DNA of 41,198 nt. It comes from Clostridiaceae bacterium (lineage in GTDB: Bacteria > Bacillota_A > Clostridia > Clostridiales > Clostridiaceae). This document shows, piece by piece, positions 15,911 to 25,399 of the stretch (positions within the stretch are counted from its first letter, which is position 1; each line of letters starts with the position of its first letter). Location of the stretch: the NCBI GenBank assembly GCA_029256485.1, contig JAQSXU010000024.1, positions 1-41,198 on the forward strand. The letters are read 5' to 3'. A program made the position numbers and the translations under genes. The notes under the pieces were generated by a model that saw nothing but the letters and a program-made list of their open reading frames with translations, was not told the DNA's origin and did no database searches.

Positions 15911-17935
15911 ATGTCATTTATTATTGTGGCAGCGGGCATAATTGGCTTATTATTCGCGTTGTACCTTTCTAATTCAGTTCTTAAAGAAGAAATGGGAACA
16001 GATAAAATGAGAGAAATCTCAGAATCCATTCAGCAAGGTGCTATGGCATACTTGAATCGTCAGTATAAAACACTACTGCCAATTGCAATTATTATTTTTA
16101 TTCTTCTCGCATTTGTATCTGAACACAAGCTTTCAGCTGCAATTTCATTCTTAGTTGGTGCTCTTTTTTCAGGCTGTGCTGGTTATTTAGGAATGTATAT
16201 TGCAACCAGAGCTAATGCAAGAACAACTAATGCAGCTCAATCCAGCTTAAAGAAAGCTCTTGGAATAGCTTTTAAAGGCGGCTCAGTAATGGGTATGGGA
16301 GTTGTGGGATTAGGTATTTTAGGTGTTTCATTACTTTATATATTTGTAGCAGGCAGAGATGCCCAAATGATTCCAGCTATAGACAGCTTTGCTTTTGGAG
16401 CTTCATTAATAGCACTTTTTGCCCGTGTAGGAGGAGGCATATTTACTAAAGCTGCTGATGTTGGTGCGGATTTAGTTGGCAAGGTAGAAGTTGGAATTCC
16501 TGAGGATGATCCTAGAAATCCAGCAGTAATTGCTGACAATGTGGGAGACAATGTTGGTGACGTGGCTGGTATGGGTGCTGATTTATTTGAATCCTATGCA
16601 GCAACTTCAATTGCAGCTATGCTTTTAGGGTCGGCTTTTTTTGGAACACAAGGAGTATTGCTTCCTCTTTTACTCGGAGCTGCAGGTATTATAGCATCTA
16701 TTATAGGTACTATTTTCATTTATACAGGTGATGAAAATAGCCCTCAGTCAGGACTTAACAGAAGCCTTTACTCTTCTTTCTTTATGACCGCAGCTGCAGC
16801 TTTTATGCTGACAAAATACTTTTTACCAAGTAAACAAATACAATTTTTCTTTGCTATTATGGCAGGGCTTATTGCAAATATATTAATTGGTTTAATTACT
16901 GAATATTATACAGCTGCAGAATATCGTCCTGTTAAGGATATAGCTGAAGCTTCAAACACAGGTGCTGCTACAAATGCCATTTCTGGTTTAGCAGTAGGTT
17001 TGGAAAGTACCGCCGCTCCTATAGTAGTTATAATAATTACTGTGGCTGCTGCTTACTTAATTCCAGGCGGTGGGCAAGCTGGTTTCTATGGTATTTCATT
17101 GGCAGCTATGGGTATGTTATCAATGGCAGGTACAATTGTAGCAATAGATGCTTATGGACCAATAGCAGATAATGCAGGTGGAATTGCAGAAATGGCTGGA
17201 CTTGACCCTAGCGTTCGTAAAATCACAGATAAACTTGATTCTGTAGGTAATACAACAGCAGCTGTAGCAAAGGGATTTGCCATAGGTTCAGCGGCAATAA
17301 CTGCAATTGCCTTATTTTCCGCCTTTGCTCAAAGAGCAAATATTACAAATTTGGATGTTCTTAATCCAATGATTATGATGGGATTGCTGTTTGGTGCTAT
17401 GATTCCATTCCTGTTTTGTGCTTTTGCAATGAGGGCTGTTGGACAAGCTGCCTTTGATATGATTGCTGAAGTAAGAAGACAATTTAGAGAAATTCCAGGC
17501 TTATTACAGGGTAAAGCGAAAGCAGATTACAAAAGCTGTGTAGACATATCTACAAAAGCAGCTATAAAGAGAATGATTATTCCTGGATTATTAGCTCCAT
17601 TAAGTATATTAATAGTAGGTTTCTCAGTTGCTCAAATAGATCCAAAAATGGCTCTGCAGGTTATAGGAGGCATGTTAGTTGGAGGAACAGCTTCTGGAGT
17701 TCTATTGGCTCTTACTATGGCAAATGCGGGCGGTGCCTGGGACAATGCTAAGAAGTATATTGAATCTGGGCAACACGGGGGCAAAGGTTCTGCTGCTCAT
17801 AAAGCTGCCGTGGTAGGTGATACTGTTGGTGATCCATTTAAGGATACAGCAGGACCATCTTTAAATGCAGTTATTAAGGTTATGGGAACTATTTCACTTA
17901 TAATTGCTCCAATAATCGCTGCTATGATAAAATAA
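15911..17935 (+). CDS. hppA: Membrane-bound ion-pumping pyrophosphatase (K+-dependent class)
   Basis: This 674-aa integral membrane protein has about 16 transmembrane helices and couples PPi hydrolysis to H+ or Na+ export. The PPi-binding motif DVGADLVGKVEVGIPEDDPR and the paired NVGDNVGDVAGMGADLFESY are intact, as is the C-terminal KAAVVGDTVGDPFKDTAGPS. GNTTAA (Ala rather than Lys at the last-but-one position) is the mark of the K+-dependent class, which contains both Na+ and H+ pumps, so the ion cannot be assigned here. AAAGGGGG precedes the ATG. The gene is monocistronic, with its own promoter and terminator. Confidence 0.95.
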   Translation: MSFIIVAAGIIGLLFALYLSNSVLKEEMGTDKMREISESIQQGAMAYLNRQYKTLLPIAIIIFILLAFVSEHKLSAAISFLVGALFSGCAGYLGMYIATRANARTTNAAQSSLKKALGIAFKGGSVMGMGVVGLGILGVSLLYIFVAGRDAQMIPAIDSFAFGASLIALFARVGGGIFTKAADVGADLVGKVEVGIPEDDPRNPAVIADNVGDNVGDVAGMGADLFESYAATSIAAMLLGSAFFGTQGVLLPLLLGAAGIIASIIGTIFIYTGDENSPQSGLNRSLYSSFFMTAAAAFMLTKYFLPSKQIQFFFAIMAGLIANILIGLITEYYTAAEYRPVKDIAEASNTGAATNAISGLAVGLESTAAPIVVIIITVAAAYLIPGGGQAGFYGISLAAMGMLSMAGTIVAIDAYGPIADNAGGIAEMAGLDPSVRKITDKLDSVGNTTAAVAKGFAIGSAAITAIALFSAFAQRANITNLDVLNPMIMMGLLFGAMIPFLFCAFAMRAVGQAAFDMIAEVRRQFREIPGLLQGKAKADYKSCVDISTKAAIKRMIIPGLLAPLSILIVGFSVAQIDPKMALQVIGGMLVGGTASGVLLALTMANAGGAWDNAKKYIESGQHGGKGSAAHKAAVVGDTVGDPFKDTAGPSLNAVIKVMGTISLIIAPIIAAMIK

Positions 17936-17955
17936 TTTTATGACATTATTTTTAT

Positions 17956-17990
17956 AAAACATATGGGAGAAATCCCATATGTTTTTTTTT
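17956..17990 (+). terminator. Intrinsic terminator after hppA
   Basis: A perfect 13-bp stem AAAACATATGGGA / TCCCATATGTTTT has a GAAA tetraloop and ends in a run of nine T. Confidence 0.92.
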
Positions 17991-18099
17991 ATTATTATAC
18001 AGTTGTATATCAAAGCACTGTACCATATAAATTTTTAATAGAAGGATGTATAATATTATTTATGTATTAGACTTTAAAGGAAAGAAGTGGATAACAAAT

Positions 18100-19815
18100 A
18101 TGAATTTGTATAGTAAATATTTTAAAAAATATAAATTTCCTTTTTTAACAGCTGTTTTTTGTGTTACTTCTGAGGCAGTCTGTGATTTGCTTGGTCCAAC
18201 ACTTATGTCAAATATAATAAATTCAGGAATTGACCAGAGGCAGCTTCCAAAAGTTTATTATTGGGGAGGGCTGATGCTTTTGGTTACTGCCATTGGCGCA
18301 TGTTTTGCAGTAACTCGAAATATATTGGCCAGCAAAGTTTCACAGCGTATGGGAGCAGATTTAAGATATGATTTATTTGAAAAAATTGTGTATTTTTCAG
18401 AACAGGGTACAGATAAAATTGAAAGCGGGTCCCTTATTACACGTATGACTAATGACACTTCACAAATTATACAGTTTGTAAATGGAATTATGAGAATTTT
18501 TATGAAAGCACCTATTACATGTATTGGCAGTATAGTACTTGCAAGCCTGCTCAATTTAAGGCTGAGTCTCATTATTTACGGTATTGTTGCAGTAGTTGCT
18601 GTTCTTATTATAGTCAGCATGAAGCTGAGTTATCCACGTTATTATAAATTACAAAAGGCAATGGATAAGGTAAACTCCGTTGTGCAGGAATATCTTATAG
18701 GAGTGCGCTTAGTTAAGGCCTTTGGAACTTATGAAAAGGAAACTGATAAATTTGAAGATGCAAATTTAAATTTAATGCAGAAGGGTATATCTTCTCAAAT
18801 GATTATTACATTAATATCCCCTCTCATGACACTAACCGTTGGAATAGGCACTGTAATTGTAATCTATACCGGCAGCAGGATGTTTTCTTTAAACCTTGCA
18901 AAACCAGGTGATATTACAGCATTTACAATTTATATGGCACAAATTCTTACATCCTTAATTATGATAACCAATATATTTAATACCTTTGTACGAACAAAGG
19001 CTTCCACTGCACGTATTAGAGAAGTGCTTCACTGTGATGAAGATTTTACTGACAGTGGTGAAATAAAAGAATTAAATGGTGATATTGAATTTAGAAATGT
19101 CACATTTGCATATCCTAATGGCAGTGGGGTGCCTGCCTTAAAGGATTTATCATTTTCTATTAAAAATGGGCAGAGCATGGCAATAATAGGGCCAACAGGC
19201 AGCGGTAAATCTACAATTGCCTGGCTGCTTCTTAGGTTTTATGATGTAAACAGCGGTAAAATTCTTGTTAACGACTTTGATATTAAAGAATTGAGTATTG
19301 ATTCAGTACGTGATAATATTGCCATTGCACCGCAAAATCCAATGCTTTTTTCTGGTTCTATCGCTGAAAATATCAGGTGGGGAGACAGCAAAGCCACTGA
19401 TGAAATGCTGCACCAGGCAGCACATAAGGCGCAGGCAGGTTTTATTGAGAATATGAATGATGGCTATGAAAGTCTTTTAGGAAGTGCTGCAGTTAATGTT
19501 TCAGGGGGACAGAAGCAGCGTATTTCAATAGCCCGAAGCATACTTAAAAATTCCTCAATACTCATATTAGATGATGCAACCAGTGCATTGGATGCAGTAA
19601 CTGAAGCTAAAGTCAGGGAAAATCTGAATTCTAAAACAAGAAACCAGACTCTCATTAATATTACTCAACGCTGTGGAACAGCTATGTTTGCAGACAGAAT
19701 TCTAGTTATGGATAATGGGGTAAAGGTTGGATACGGTACACATGATGAGCTGATGAAAGATTGTGAAATATATAGAGATATTTATAAGACACAAATTGAA
19801 AGCAAGGAGGCGTAA
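18100..19815 (+). CDS. ABC exporter half-transporter, degenerate-site subunit
   Basis: The 571-aa protein has six membrane helices followed by an ATPase domain. Walker A is GPTGSGKST (364-372) and the signature is VSGGQKQR. The Walker B reads LILDDATSALD with Asp492 instead of the catalytic Glu, and the switch residue is Gln523 (NITQRCGT) instead of His. This is the TM287-type degenerate subunit of heterodimeric multidrug exporters. It pairs with the next gene, 3 bp downstream. An in-frame ATG at 18046 has no spaced ribosome site; the ATG at 18100 begins the usual MNLYSKYFKKY and has AAAGGAAAG about 13 bases upstream, so I prefer it. A TATAAT lies at 18049-18054. Confidence 0.85.
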   Translation: MNLYSKYFKKYKFPFLTAVFCVTSEAVCDLLGPTLMSNIINSGIDQRQLPKVYYWGGLMLLVTAIGACFAVTRNILASKVSQRMGADLRYDLFEKIVYFSEQGTDKIESGSLITRMTNDTSQIIQFVNGIMRIFMKAPITCIGSIVLASLLNLRLSLIIYGIVAVVAVLIIVSMKLSYPRYYKLQKAMDKVNSVVQEYLIGVRLVKAFGTYEKETDKFEDANLNLMQKGISSQMIITLISPLMTLTVGIGTVIVIYTGSRMFSLNLAKPGDITAFTIYMAQILTSLIMITNIFNTFVRTKASTARIREVLHCDEDFTDSGEIKELNGDIEFRNVTFAYPNGSGVPALKDLSFSIKNGQSMAIIGPTGSGKSTIAWLLLRFYDVNSGKILVNDFDIKELSIDSVRDNIAIAPQNPMLFSGSIAENIRWGDSKATDEMLHQAAHKAQAGFIENMNDGYESLLGSAAVNVSGGQKQRISIARSILKNSSILILDDATSALDAVTEAKVRENLNSKTRNQTLINITQRCGTAMFADRILVMDNGVKVGYGTHDELMKDCEIYRDIYKTQIESKEA

Positions 19816-19818
19816 GCT

Positions 19819-21672
19819 ATGGCACAGCAATATTCTACACCTGAAGTAAAAGTACCATCTATCAGCGGAAGACCCATGGGCGGCGGTGCCAACCGTTTCA
19901 GACCAGGTGCCAAACCTAAAAATGCTAAGGGAACCCTGATGCGTATTATAAAAATATATATGCGCTGGGCTAAAACCATCATTTTGGCCATGATGCTTAC
20001 AGTTCTTTCATCCGTAATTTCCGTTTCAATTCCTTATTTTGTAGGAAAAACCTTTAATACATTTAAAATTTCAGCCAGAACAGTGGACACAAAAACCCTT
20101 ATGGGGCTTTTAATGATAATTGCAGCCTTGTATGCAGTGAATTGGCTCATTTCATGTATCAATGCAGTTATTATGCTTAAGGTTTCACAAAAGCTGGTAT
20201 TTGTACTGCGTACAGAATTTTTTGAAAAGATGCAGAAGCTTCCACTGGAATTTTATGATACACGGTCACATGGTGACACCATGAGCAGAATTACAAATGA
20301 TGTAGATAATATCAGCTCCACTATTGCACAGACAACAACACAATTAATTTCAAGTGTTTTAACACTGGCTGGTTCTTTTGCTGTAATGATAATGCTGAAT
20401 GTGCCTCTTACTCTAGTTGTTTTATTATGTATTCCTCTTGTAACTCTATTAACACGTACAATTGCATCAAGGAGCCGCACTTATTTTTTAGAACAGCAGA
20501 GGAGTCTTGGTTCCCTCAATGGAGTAATAGAGGAAAATATTCTAGGACTAAAAATGGTAAAAGCATTTGGTAAACAGCAGGATGTGCTGAAGCAGTTTAA
20601 ACACATTAATGAAAAGCTTAATGAAAGCAGTATTAAGGCACAGATTTGGGCTGGATATATGATGCCCCTTATGAATGTTATTAACAATTTTATCTTCACA
20701 ATCGTTGCTTTCGTTGGTGGTATATTATCAGTAGGATACGGCTTGGCCATTGGCACAGTGGTTAGCTTCTTAAGTTATTCAAAGCAGTTTGCACAGCCAC
20801 TTAACTCAGTTGCAGGTATGTTTAATACTATTCAGTCAGCACTTGCAGGAGCAGAACGTGTTTTTGAAATTTTGGACAGCAAAGAAGAGTCAGCTGATTT
20901 GAAAAATGCAATTGATCTGGAGCATCCACAGGGACATGTTACTTTTGAAAATGTATGTTTTTCATACAACAAATCCACTCCTATATTGAAAAATGTAAGC
21001 TTCAGAGTCAGGGCAGGAGAAGTAGTTGCTTTAGTAGGTGAAACAGGCGCAGGGAAAACCACTATTGTTAATCTTCTCACTCGTTTTTATGATGCGGACA
21101 GCGGCAGTATTTTAATTGATAATGAACCAATTACAAATATCAGGAGAAACAGCCTTAGAAAATGTTTTTCAGTAGTGCTTCAGGATACCTGTCTCTTTAC
21201 AGGTACAATTATGGATAATATACGATATTCACAAAAGGAGGCATCAGATGAGCAGGTGATAAGGGCTGCCAAAATAGCTCGTGCCCACGATTTTATCCAT
21301 AAGCTGCCAAAAGGGTACCATACAATGGTGTCCGGAGCTGCAGATAATTTAAGTCAGGGACAGCGCCAGCTTATAGCTATTGCCAGGGCAGTGCTTTGTG
21401 ATAGTCCTATTTTAATTTTGGATGAAGCAACCAGCAGTGTAGATACAAAAACTGAAAAAGATATTCAGCGTGCATTCTTAAGTTTAATGAAGAATCGTAC
21501 AAGTTTTTTAATAGCACATCGTTTGTCTACTATTAGAGATGCAGATCATATTATGGTAATTGGTGATGGTGAAATATTGGAAAGCGGAAACCATAAAAGC
21601 CTTATGAATAAAAAAGGACAATATTATAAAATGGTAATAAGCCAAATGGGAAAATTACCTGAAGTCAGATAA
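19819..21672 (+). CDS. ABC exporter half-transporter, canonical-Glu subunit
   Basis: This 617-aa partner subunit has an N-terminal Gly/Pro-rich basic tail of about 40 residues (RPMGGGANRFRPGAKPKN), six membrane helices and an ATPase domain. Walker A is GETGAGKTT, Walker B LILDEATSSVD with the catalytic Glu, and switch His is in IAHRLSTIRDADH. Its signature is LSQGQRQ, not LSGGQ, exactly the change that completes the non-hydrolysing site with the upstream subunit's Asp and Gln. The pair therefore has one active and one degenerate ATP site, as in TM287/288 and BmrCD. The substrate is unknown (drug or lipid-like). AAGGAGGCG precedes the ATG. Confidence 0.9.
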   Translation: MAQQYSTPEVKVPSISGRPMGGGANRFRPGAKPKNAKGTLMRIIKIYMRWAKTIILAMMLTVLSSVISVSIPYFVGKTFNTFKISARTVDTKTLMGLLMIIAALYAVNWLISCINAVIMLKVSQKLVFVLRTEFFEKMQKLPLEFYDTRSHGDTMSRITNDVDNISSTIAQTTTQLISSVLTLAGSFAVMIMLNVPLTLVVLLCIPLVTLLTRTIASRSRTYFLEQQRSLGSLNGVIEENILGLKMVKAFGKQQDVLKQFKHINEKLNESSIKAQIWAGYMMPLMNVINNFIFTIVAFVGGILSVGYGLAIGTVVSFLSYSKQFAQPLNSVAGMFNTIQSALAGAERVFEILDSKEESADLKNAIDLEHPQGHVTFENVCFSYNKSTPILKNVSFRVRAGEVVALVGETGAGKTTIVNLLTRFYDADSGSILIDNEPITNIRRNSLRKCFSVVLQDTCLFTGTIMDNIRYSQKEASDEQVIRAAKIARAHDFIHKLPKGYHTMVSGAADNLSQGQRQLIAIARAVLCDSPILILDEATSSVDTKTEKDIQRAFLSLMKNRTSFLIAHRLSTIRDADHIMVIGDGEILESGNHKSLMNKKGQYYKMVISQMGKLPEVR

Positions 21673-21688
21673 CTGAAGTAAACTTTAA

Positions 21689-22669
21689 TTAAACAACATC
21701 ATTAATATCTAATTCCTCATTATTCATATCTGTCTTATCAGTCTTTTGAGCTAATAGTCCAGGCAGGATGGATGAAAGTGAACCAGACAATATAAATAAA
21801 ATACCAATCAGCATATTAAATGGAATAGCTTCATGCAGCAAAATCAGTGCAAGAATCGGTGCTAAAATTGGTTTAAAAAAGAATACCAAAGAAGTAGTCT
21901 GGGCAGAGGTCTTTTCCATTGCCATAAAGTAGCAGGCAAATCCAACTCCTGTATTAATAATGAAAATACATAATGCTATGGGAAGTACGCTTAAAGAGTA
22001 TCCTTTAAATATAGGAATGTTTGAGAATATAGCAAGTCCATTAGAAGAAAACCAATTTGCTATTGTAGTAATATGACTTAAACCTATTAAAATCAGCATT
22101 TCAAAACTTCCAAACAAAAAACCGAAGCAGGTAACTACAATACCGCCAAACTTAGCACATTTCTTTTTACCGTAAACTCCATAAAGAGCAAAAGTTAAAG
22201 TTGCTGCTATTGAAAGGATGATTCCCTGTACACTGAGTTTAACGTTTAAAGGATTTATTATTATTACAGTACCAATAACCTCAAGAATTAATGCAATTAC
22301 ATTGTTTTTATGAATAGCTTCTTTTAATAAGATGAATGCCAAAATTGTTACAAAAACCGGATTGCTGCTAAATAAAACAGCAACTACAGAAGCTTTGGTA
22401 TTTTGTACTGCCAATTGATATAGCAGCATGCTTACAACAATACCCAGAAAACCTAAAAAAGAAAAATAATATAAATCGCCTTTTGAAACAGAGGAATGTT
22501 TCCTTTTAAGTGCACGTATAGCAAGTGGTATTAAAAATAACCCGCCTACAAAGAATCTGGTAAAAGTAAGCTGTATAGGATTAAATACTCCAGATACAAG
22601 CTTTAGTGCAATTTCCATTGTACTGAAAATAATAGTTGTTAAAAAAATATATAAATATCCCTCTTTCAT
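21689..22669 (-). CDS. EamA (DMT superfamily) transporter
   Basis: This 326-aa protein has ten hydrophobic helices in two EamA repeats: residues about 5-140 (FTRFFVGGLFLIPLAIRALK, then VAVLFSSNPVFVTILAFILLKE) and about 150-300 (FFFKPILAPILALILLHEAI). Such proteins export metabolites or amino acids; the substrate is not predictable. I chose the ATG at 22669 because TTGGAGGC lies eight bases before it. The longer frame to 22780 adds a 37-residue stretch with no ribosome site. The gene is convergent with the ABC exporter operon, ending 16 bp from it. Confidence 0.85.
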   Translation of the reverse strand: MKEGYLYIFLTTIIFSTMEIALKLVSGVFNPIQLTFTRFFVGGLFLIPLAIRALKRKHSSVSKGDLYYFSFLGFLGIVVSMLLYQLAVQNTKASVVAVLFSSNPVFVTILAFILLKEAIHKNNVIALILEVIGTVIIINPLNVKLSVQGIILSIAATLTFALYGVYGKKKCAKFGGIVVTCFGFLFGSFEMLILIGLSHITTIANWFSSNGLAIFSNIPIFKGYSLSVLPIALCIFIINTGVGFACYFMAMEKTSAQTTSLVFFFKPILAPILALILLHEAIPFNMLIGILFILSGSLSSILPGLLAQKTDKTDMNNEELDINDVV

Positions 22670-22922
22670 ATTAATTGCCTCCAATTTTTCTACAATTATT
22701 GAGGAAATTACGAGGTTTAATAGACCTTTTTTCCCACTGATTTTAAGTATATAATATAAATAAATGTATGTCCAATACATATTTTCTATTTTTTATATGC
22801 GTTAAAGCTATATTTTGGCAGGTGAAGTAAAAGGAAAGAAAATTAAAGGTTGTATTGAAAACAAGAAGTGTTGAATGTGCTATTCGTTTAGCGTCCTGCG
22901 GCTTCGGCATTTCAAATAACAT

Positions 22923-22967
22923 AAAACTCCTGCAATATGCATAAGCATTAGATATTGTAGGAGTTTT
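22923..22967. terminator. Orphan bidirectional hairpin terminator
   Basis: AAAACTCCTGCAATAT (22923-22938) pairs perfectly with ATATTGTAGGAGTTTT (22952-22967), 16 bp, with T-rich tails either way. No intact gene runs into it, which hints at a lost gene on the left. Confidence 0.7.
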
Positions 22968-23155
22968 ATATTTATTAAAAAGGCTTCAACCATTTGCACT
23001 ATTATAATTACTATCATTAGAGATAATTTTCAATAGCCTTTCCTATTACCAAATCTTTGATTCCTAACTACATCACATCCTGTATCACTTCACAAATGAC
23101 AAGATATGGCAAAACTATATAAGCTATTTCATATTTAAAAAGATGCATTTTGTAA

Positions 23156-23199
23156 CAATAATTATTATTATGTAAAAAAAATTAAAATAATTATTATTA
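23156..23199. promoter_or_regulatory. Two weak PerR-like boxes
   Basis: CAATAATTATTATTA (23156-23170) and AAATAATTATTATTA (23185-23199) each match 11 of 14 fixed positions of the Bacillus PerR consensus TTATAATNATTATAA. In AT-rich DNA such matches are weak alone; their value is in standing upstream of a near-perfect box. Confidence 0.35.
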
Positions 23200-23230
23200 T
23201 TTAAGAAGGAATTTTTGAATGAACGTCGAA

Positions 23231-23245
23231 TTATAATTATTAGAA
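23231..23245. promoter_or_regulatory. PerR box upstream of the ACAD-ETF-rubredoxin gene
   Basis: TTATAATTATTAGAA matches 13 of 14 fixed positions of the PerR consensus TTATAATNATTATAA. It overlaps a possible -10 (TATTAG, 23238-23243) set 17 bp from TTGAAT (23215-23220). PerR is the peroxide-sensing Fur-family repressor that controls flavodiiron and rubredoxin-type genes in clostridia, so the site fits its downstream genes. Confidence 0.6.
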
Positions 23246-23450
23246 GATAATAAATGTATTATTAATAAATAACAACTCTCTGTTATGAGAGAGATATTAT
23301 GACTCTATTTAGATAAGTTTACAAATGACAAATAGGGTCAGCATTGTTGAGCTGTTTCATAGCTCATTTGGTGCGCCTGGGTTTGATTTGAAACTATTTT
23401 ATAAGTTTACATTATTGTTTAAAACGTATTCAATAGAAGGAGGGAGATAT

Positions 23451-25355
23451 ATGTTTTTTAAGACTACTGAAGAACATGAAAATTTAAGAAAAAAAATCAG
23501 AGAATTTGCTGAGGAGGAAGTAAAACCTATTGCCTTTACACTGGATCAGGAAAATAAATTCCCATGGGAGGCTGTTCATAAGCTTGCTAATATGGGTGTA
23601 TTGGGAATACCATATGCTAAAGAGTATGGCGGAGCTGGTCTTGATGTAATCAGTTATGCCATTGCTGTTGAGGAATTATCAAGGGTTGACGGTGGTACAG
23701 GGGTAATTCTTTCCGCCCATACATCTTTGGGTACATATCCTATTGCTGCCTTTGGAACCGAAGAACAAAAGAAGAAATACCTAGTTCCCATGGCTAAGGG
23801 AGAAAAATTAGGAGCTTTTGGCCTTACAGAAGAAAATGCAGGCAGTGATGCCGGCGGTACAGAGACCACTGCTGTGCTAGATGGAGATCATTATATTTTA
23901 AATGGTGAAAAAATATTTATAACAAATGCAGGTAAGGCTGACATTTATGTTGTTTTTGCAGTAACAACACCTGATATAGGAACTCACGGAATTAGTGCAT
24001 TTATTGTGGAAAAAGGCTGGGAAGGTTTTACCTTTGGAAAACACTATGACAAAATGGGTATTCGTTCTTCTGCAACTGCAGAGCTTATTTTCAACAATGT
24101 AAAAGTACCAAAGGAAAATCTTTTAGGTAAAGAGGGAGAAGGCTTCAAGATTGCTATGGCCACATTGGACGGCGGCCGTATTGGTATTGCAGCTCAGGCT
24201 CTTGGTATAGCTCAAGGTGCTTACGAAAATGCATTAGAGTATTCAAAAGAAAGAGTTCAATTTGGGAAACCTATCTGCCAGCAGCAGGCTATAGCTTTCA
24301 AACTTGCTGATATGGCTACAAAGCTTAGAGCAGCCAGATTGCTTATTTACAGTGCTGCAGAGCTTAAACAAAATCATGAAAGATACAGCATGGAATCTGC
24401 TATGGCAAAACAATATGCTTCTGATTCCTGCTTAGAGATAGTTAACGATGCTCTTCAGATATTTGGAGGAAGCGGCTACTTGAAAGGTATGGAAGTTGAA
24501 CGTGCTTACAGAGATGCTAAGATTTGTACAATATATGAAGGAACAAATGAAATCCAGCGTGTGGTCATTGCTGCTAATATCATTGGCAAGATGCCAAAGA
24601 ACGAGGCTGTAAAAAGTTCTCATGGTGAACCTGCCACAGGCTATCGTAAGAAGGTTATCTTCAAGGATGGAACTATTGAAGATAAGGTTAATGCTCTTGT
24701 GGAAGCTCTTAAGAAAGATGGTTATGATTTCACAGTTGGAATTCCAATAGATACACCTATTACTAAGGCTGAAAGGGTAGTAAGCGTTGGTTTAGGTGTA
24801 GGAGAAAAGAAAAATATGAAGCTTATAGAAGACCTGGCAGCTCAGGCCGGTGCAGCTATAGGTTCATCTCGTCCTGTTGCTGAAACACTTAAATATGTAC
24901 CATTAAATCGTTATGTTGGTATGTCTGGTCAAAAGTTTAAGGGAAATCTTTATGTTGCCTGCGGTATTTCAGGCGCAGGTCAGCATTTGAAGGGCATAAA
25001 GGAAGCCAGCACAATTGTTGCCATTAATATTGACCCTAATGCTAAGATATTTAAGAATGCTGACTACGGCATAGTTGGAGACATGATGGAAATTCTGCCG
25101 GTACTGACAAAAGCCTTAGACAATGGAGAAGCAAAGAAACCTGCTCCACCAATGAAGAAGATGAAGAGAGCAGTTCCAAAGAAAGTTGTTCCAATATGGA
25201 AGCACTATGTATGTAACGGTTGTGGATATGAGTACGACCCTAGTGTTGGAGATGCAGAAGGAGAAATTGCTCCTGGTACTTTATTTGAAAATATACCTGA
25301 GGAATGGACTTGCCCAGCTTGCGGCGAAGCAAAAGACATGTTTATAGAAGTCTAA
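23451..25355 (+). CDS. Trifunctional fusion: acyl-CoA dehydrogenase + ETF-alpha FAD domain + rubredoxin
   Basis: The protein has 634 aa. Residues 1-380 form a complete short-chain acyl-CoA dehydrogenase with FAD motifs (AFGLTEENAGSD, GEKIFITNAG) and the catalytic Glu363 in YEGTNEIQR. Residues about 400-570 are the FAD-binding C-terminal domain of ETF-alpha (GSSRPVAETLKYVP, GMSGQ, ACGISGAGQHLKGI, AINIDPNAKIF, ADYGIVGD) without the AMP-binding half or an EtfB partner. Residues 583-634 form a rubredoxin with Cys588, 591, 621 and 624. The order implies electron flow acyl-CoA, FAD, FAD, Fe. The next gene is a flavodiiron protein, a usual rubredoxin acceptor. GGAGGGAG before the ATG at 23451 fixes the start. 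PerR control is likely. Confidence 0.92.
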   Translation: MFFKTTEEHENLRKKIREFAEEEVKPIAFTLDQENKFPWEAVHKLANMGVLGIPYAKEYGGAGLDVISYAIAVEELSRVDGGTGVILSAHTSLGTYPIAAFGTEEQKKKYLVPMAKGEKLGAFGLTEENAGSDAGGTETTAVLDGDHYILNGEKIFITNAGKADIYVVFAVTTPDIGTHGISAFIVEKGWEGFTFGKHYDKMGIRSSATAELIFNNVKVPKENLLGKEGEGFKIAMATLDGGRIGIAAQALGIAQGAYENALEYSKERVQFGKPICQQQAIAFKLADMATKLRAARLLIYSAAELKQNHERYSMESAMAKQYASDSCLEIVNDALQIFGGSGYLKGMEVERAYRDAKICTIYEGTNEIQRVVIAANIIGKMPKNEAVKSSHGEPATGYRKKVIFKDGTIEDKVNALVEALKKDGYDFTVGIPIDTPITKAERVVSVGLGVGEKKNMKLIEDLAAQAGAAIGSSRPVAETLKYVPLNRYVGMSGQKFKGNLYVACGISGAGQHLKGIKEASTIVAINIDPNAKIFKNADYGIVGDMMEILPVLTKALDNGEAKKPAPPMKKMKRAVPKKVVPIWKHYVCNGCGYEYDPSVGDAEGEIAPGTLFENIPEEWTCPACGEAKDMFIEV

Positions 25356-25399
25356 TTCTCATTATAAATAATTTGTTTTAGTGAAGGAGGATTTAATAT

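Larger units (their letters stand above)
22670..23450. other. Long intergenic region (about 780 bp) before the oxygen-defence operon
   Basis: The left part holds a GC-richer patch (about 22876-22912) that can be read as a 29-codon frame from TTG at 22855, ending in a hairpin. I recognise no gene there, and it may be the tail of a decayed one. 22980-23150 shows nothing I can name. 23156-23245 holds three PerR-like boxes. 23246-23450 is an untranslated leader with small hairpins (CTCTC/GAGAG near 23277-23293; GAGCT/AGCTC near 23349-23365). The in-frame extension to 23325 lacks a ribosome site and homology. Confidence 0.5.

Noticed and set aside
22670..22780. 37-residue N-terminal extension of the EamA transporter
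   Set aside because: A good TTGGAGGC site supports the ATG at 22669, and the extension is not family-like.
23325..23450. N-terminal extension of the acyl-CoA dehydrogenase fusion
   Set aside because: No Shine-Dalgarno at the upstream ATG, while GGAGGGAG fits the ATG at 23451, where the homology to acyl-CoA dehydrogenases begins.
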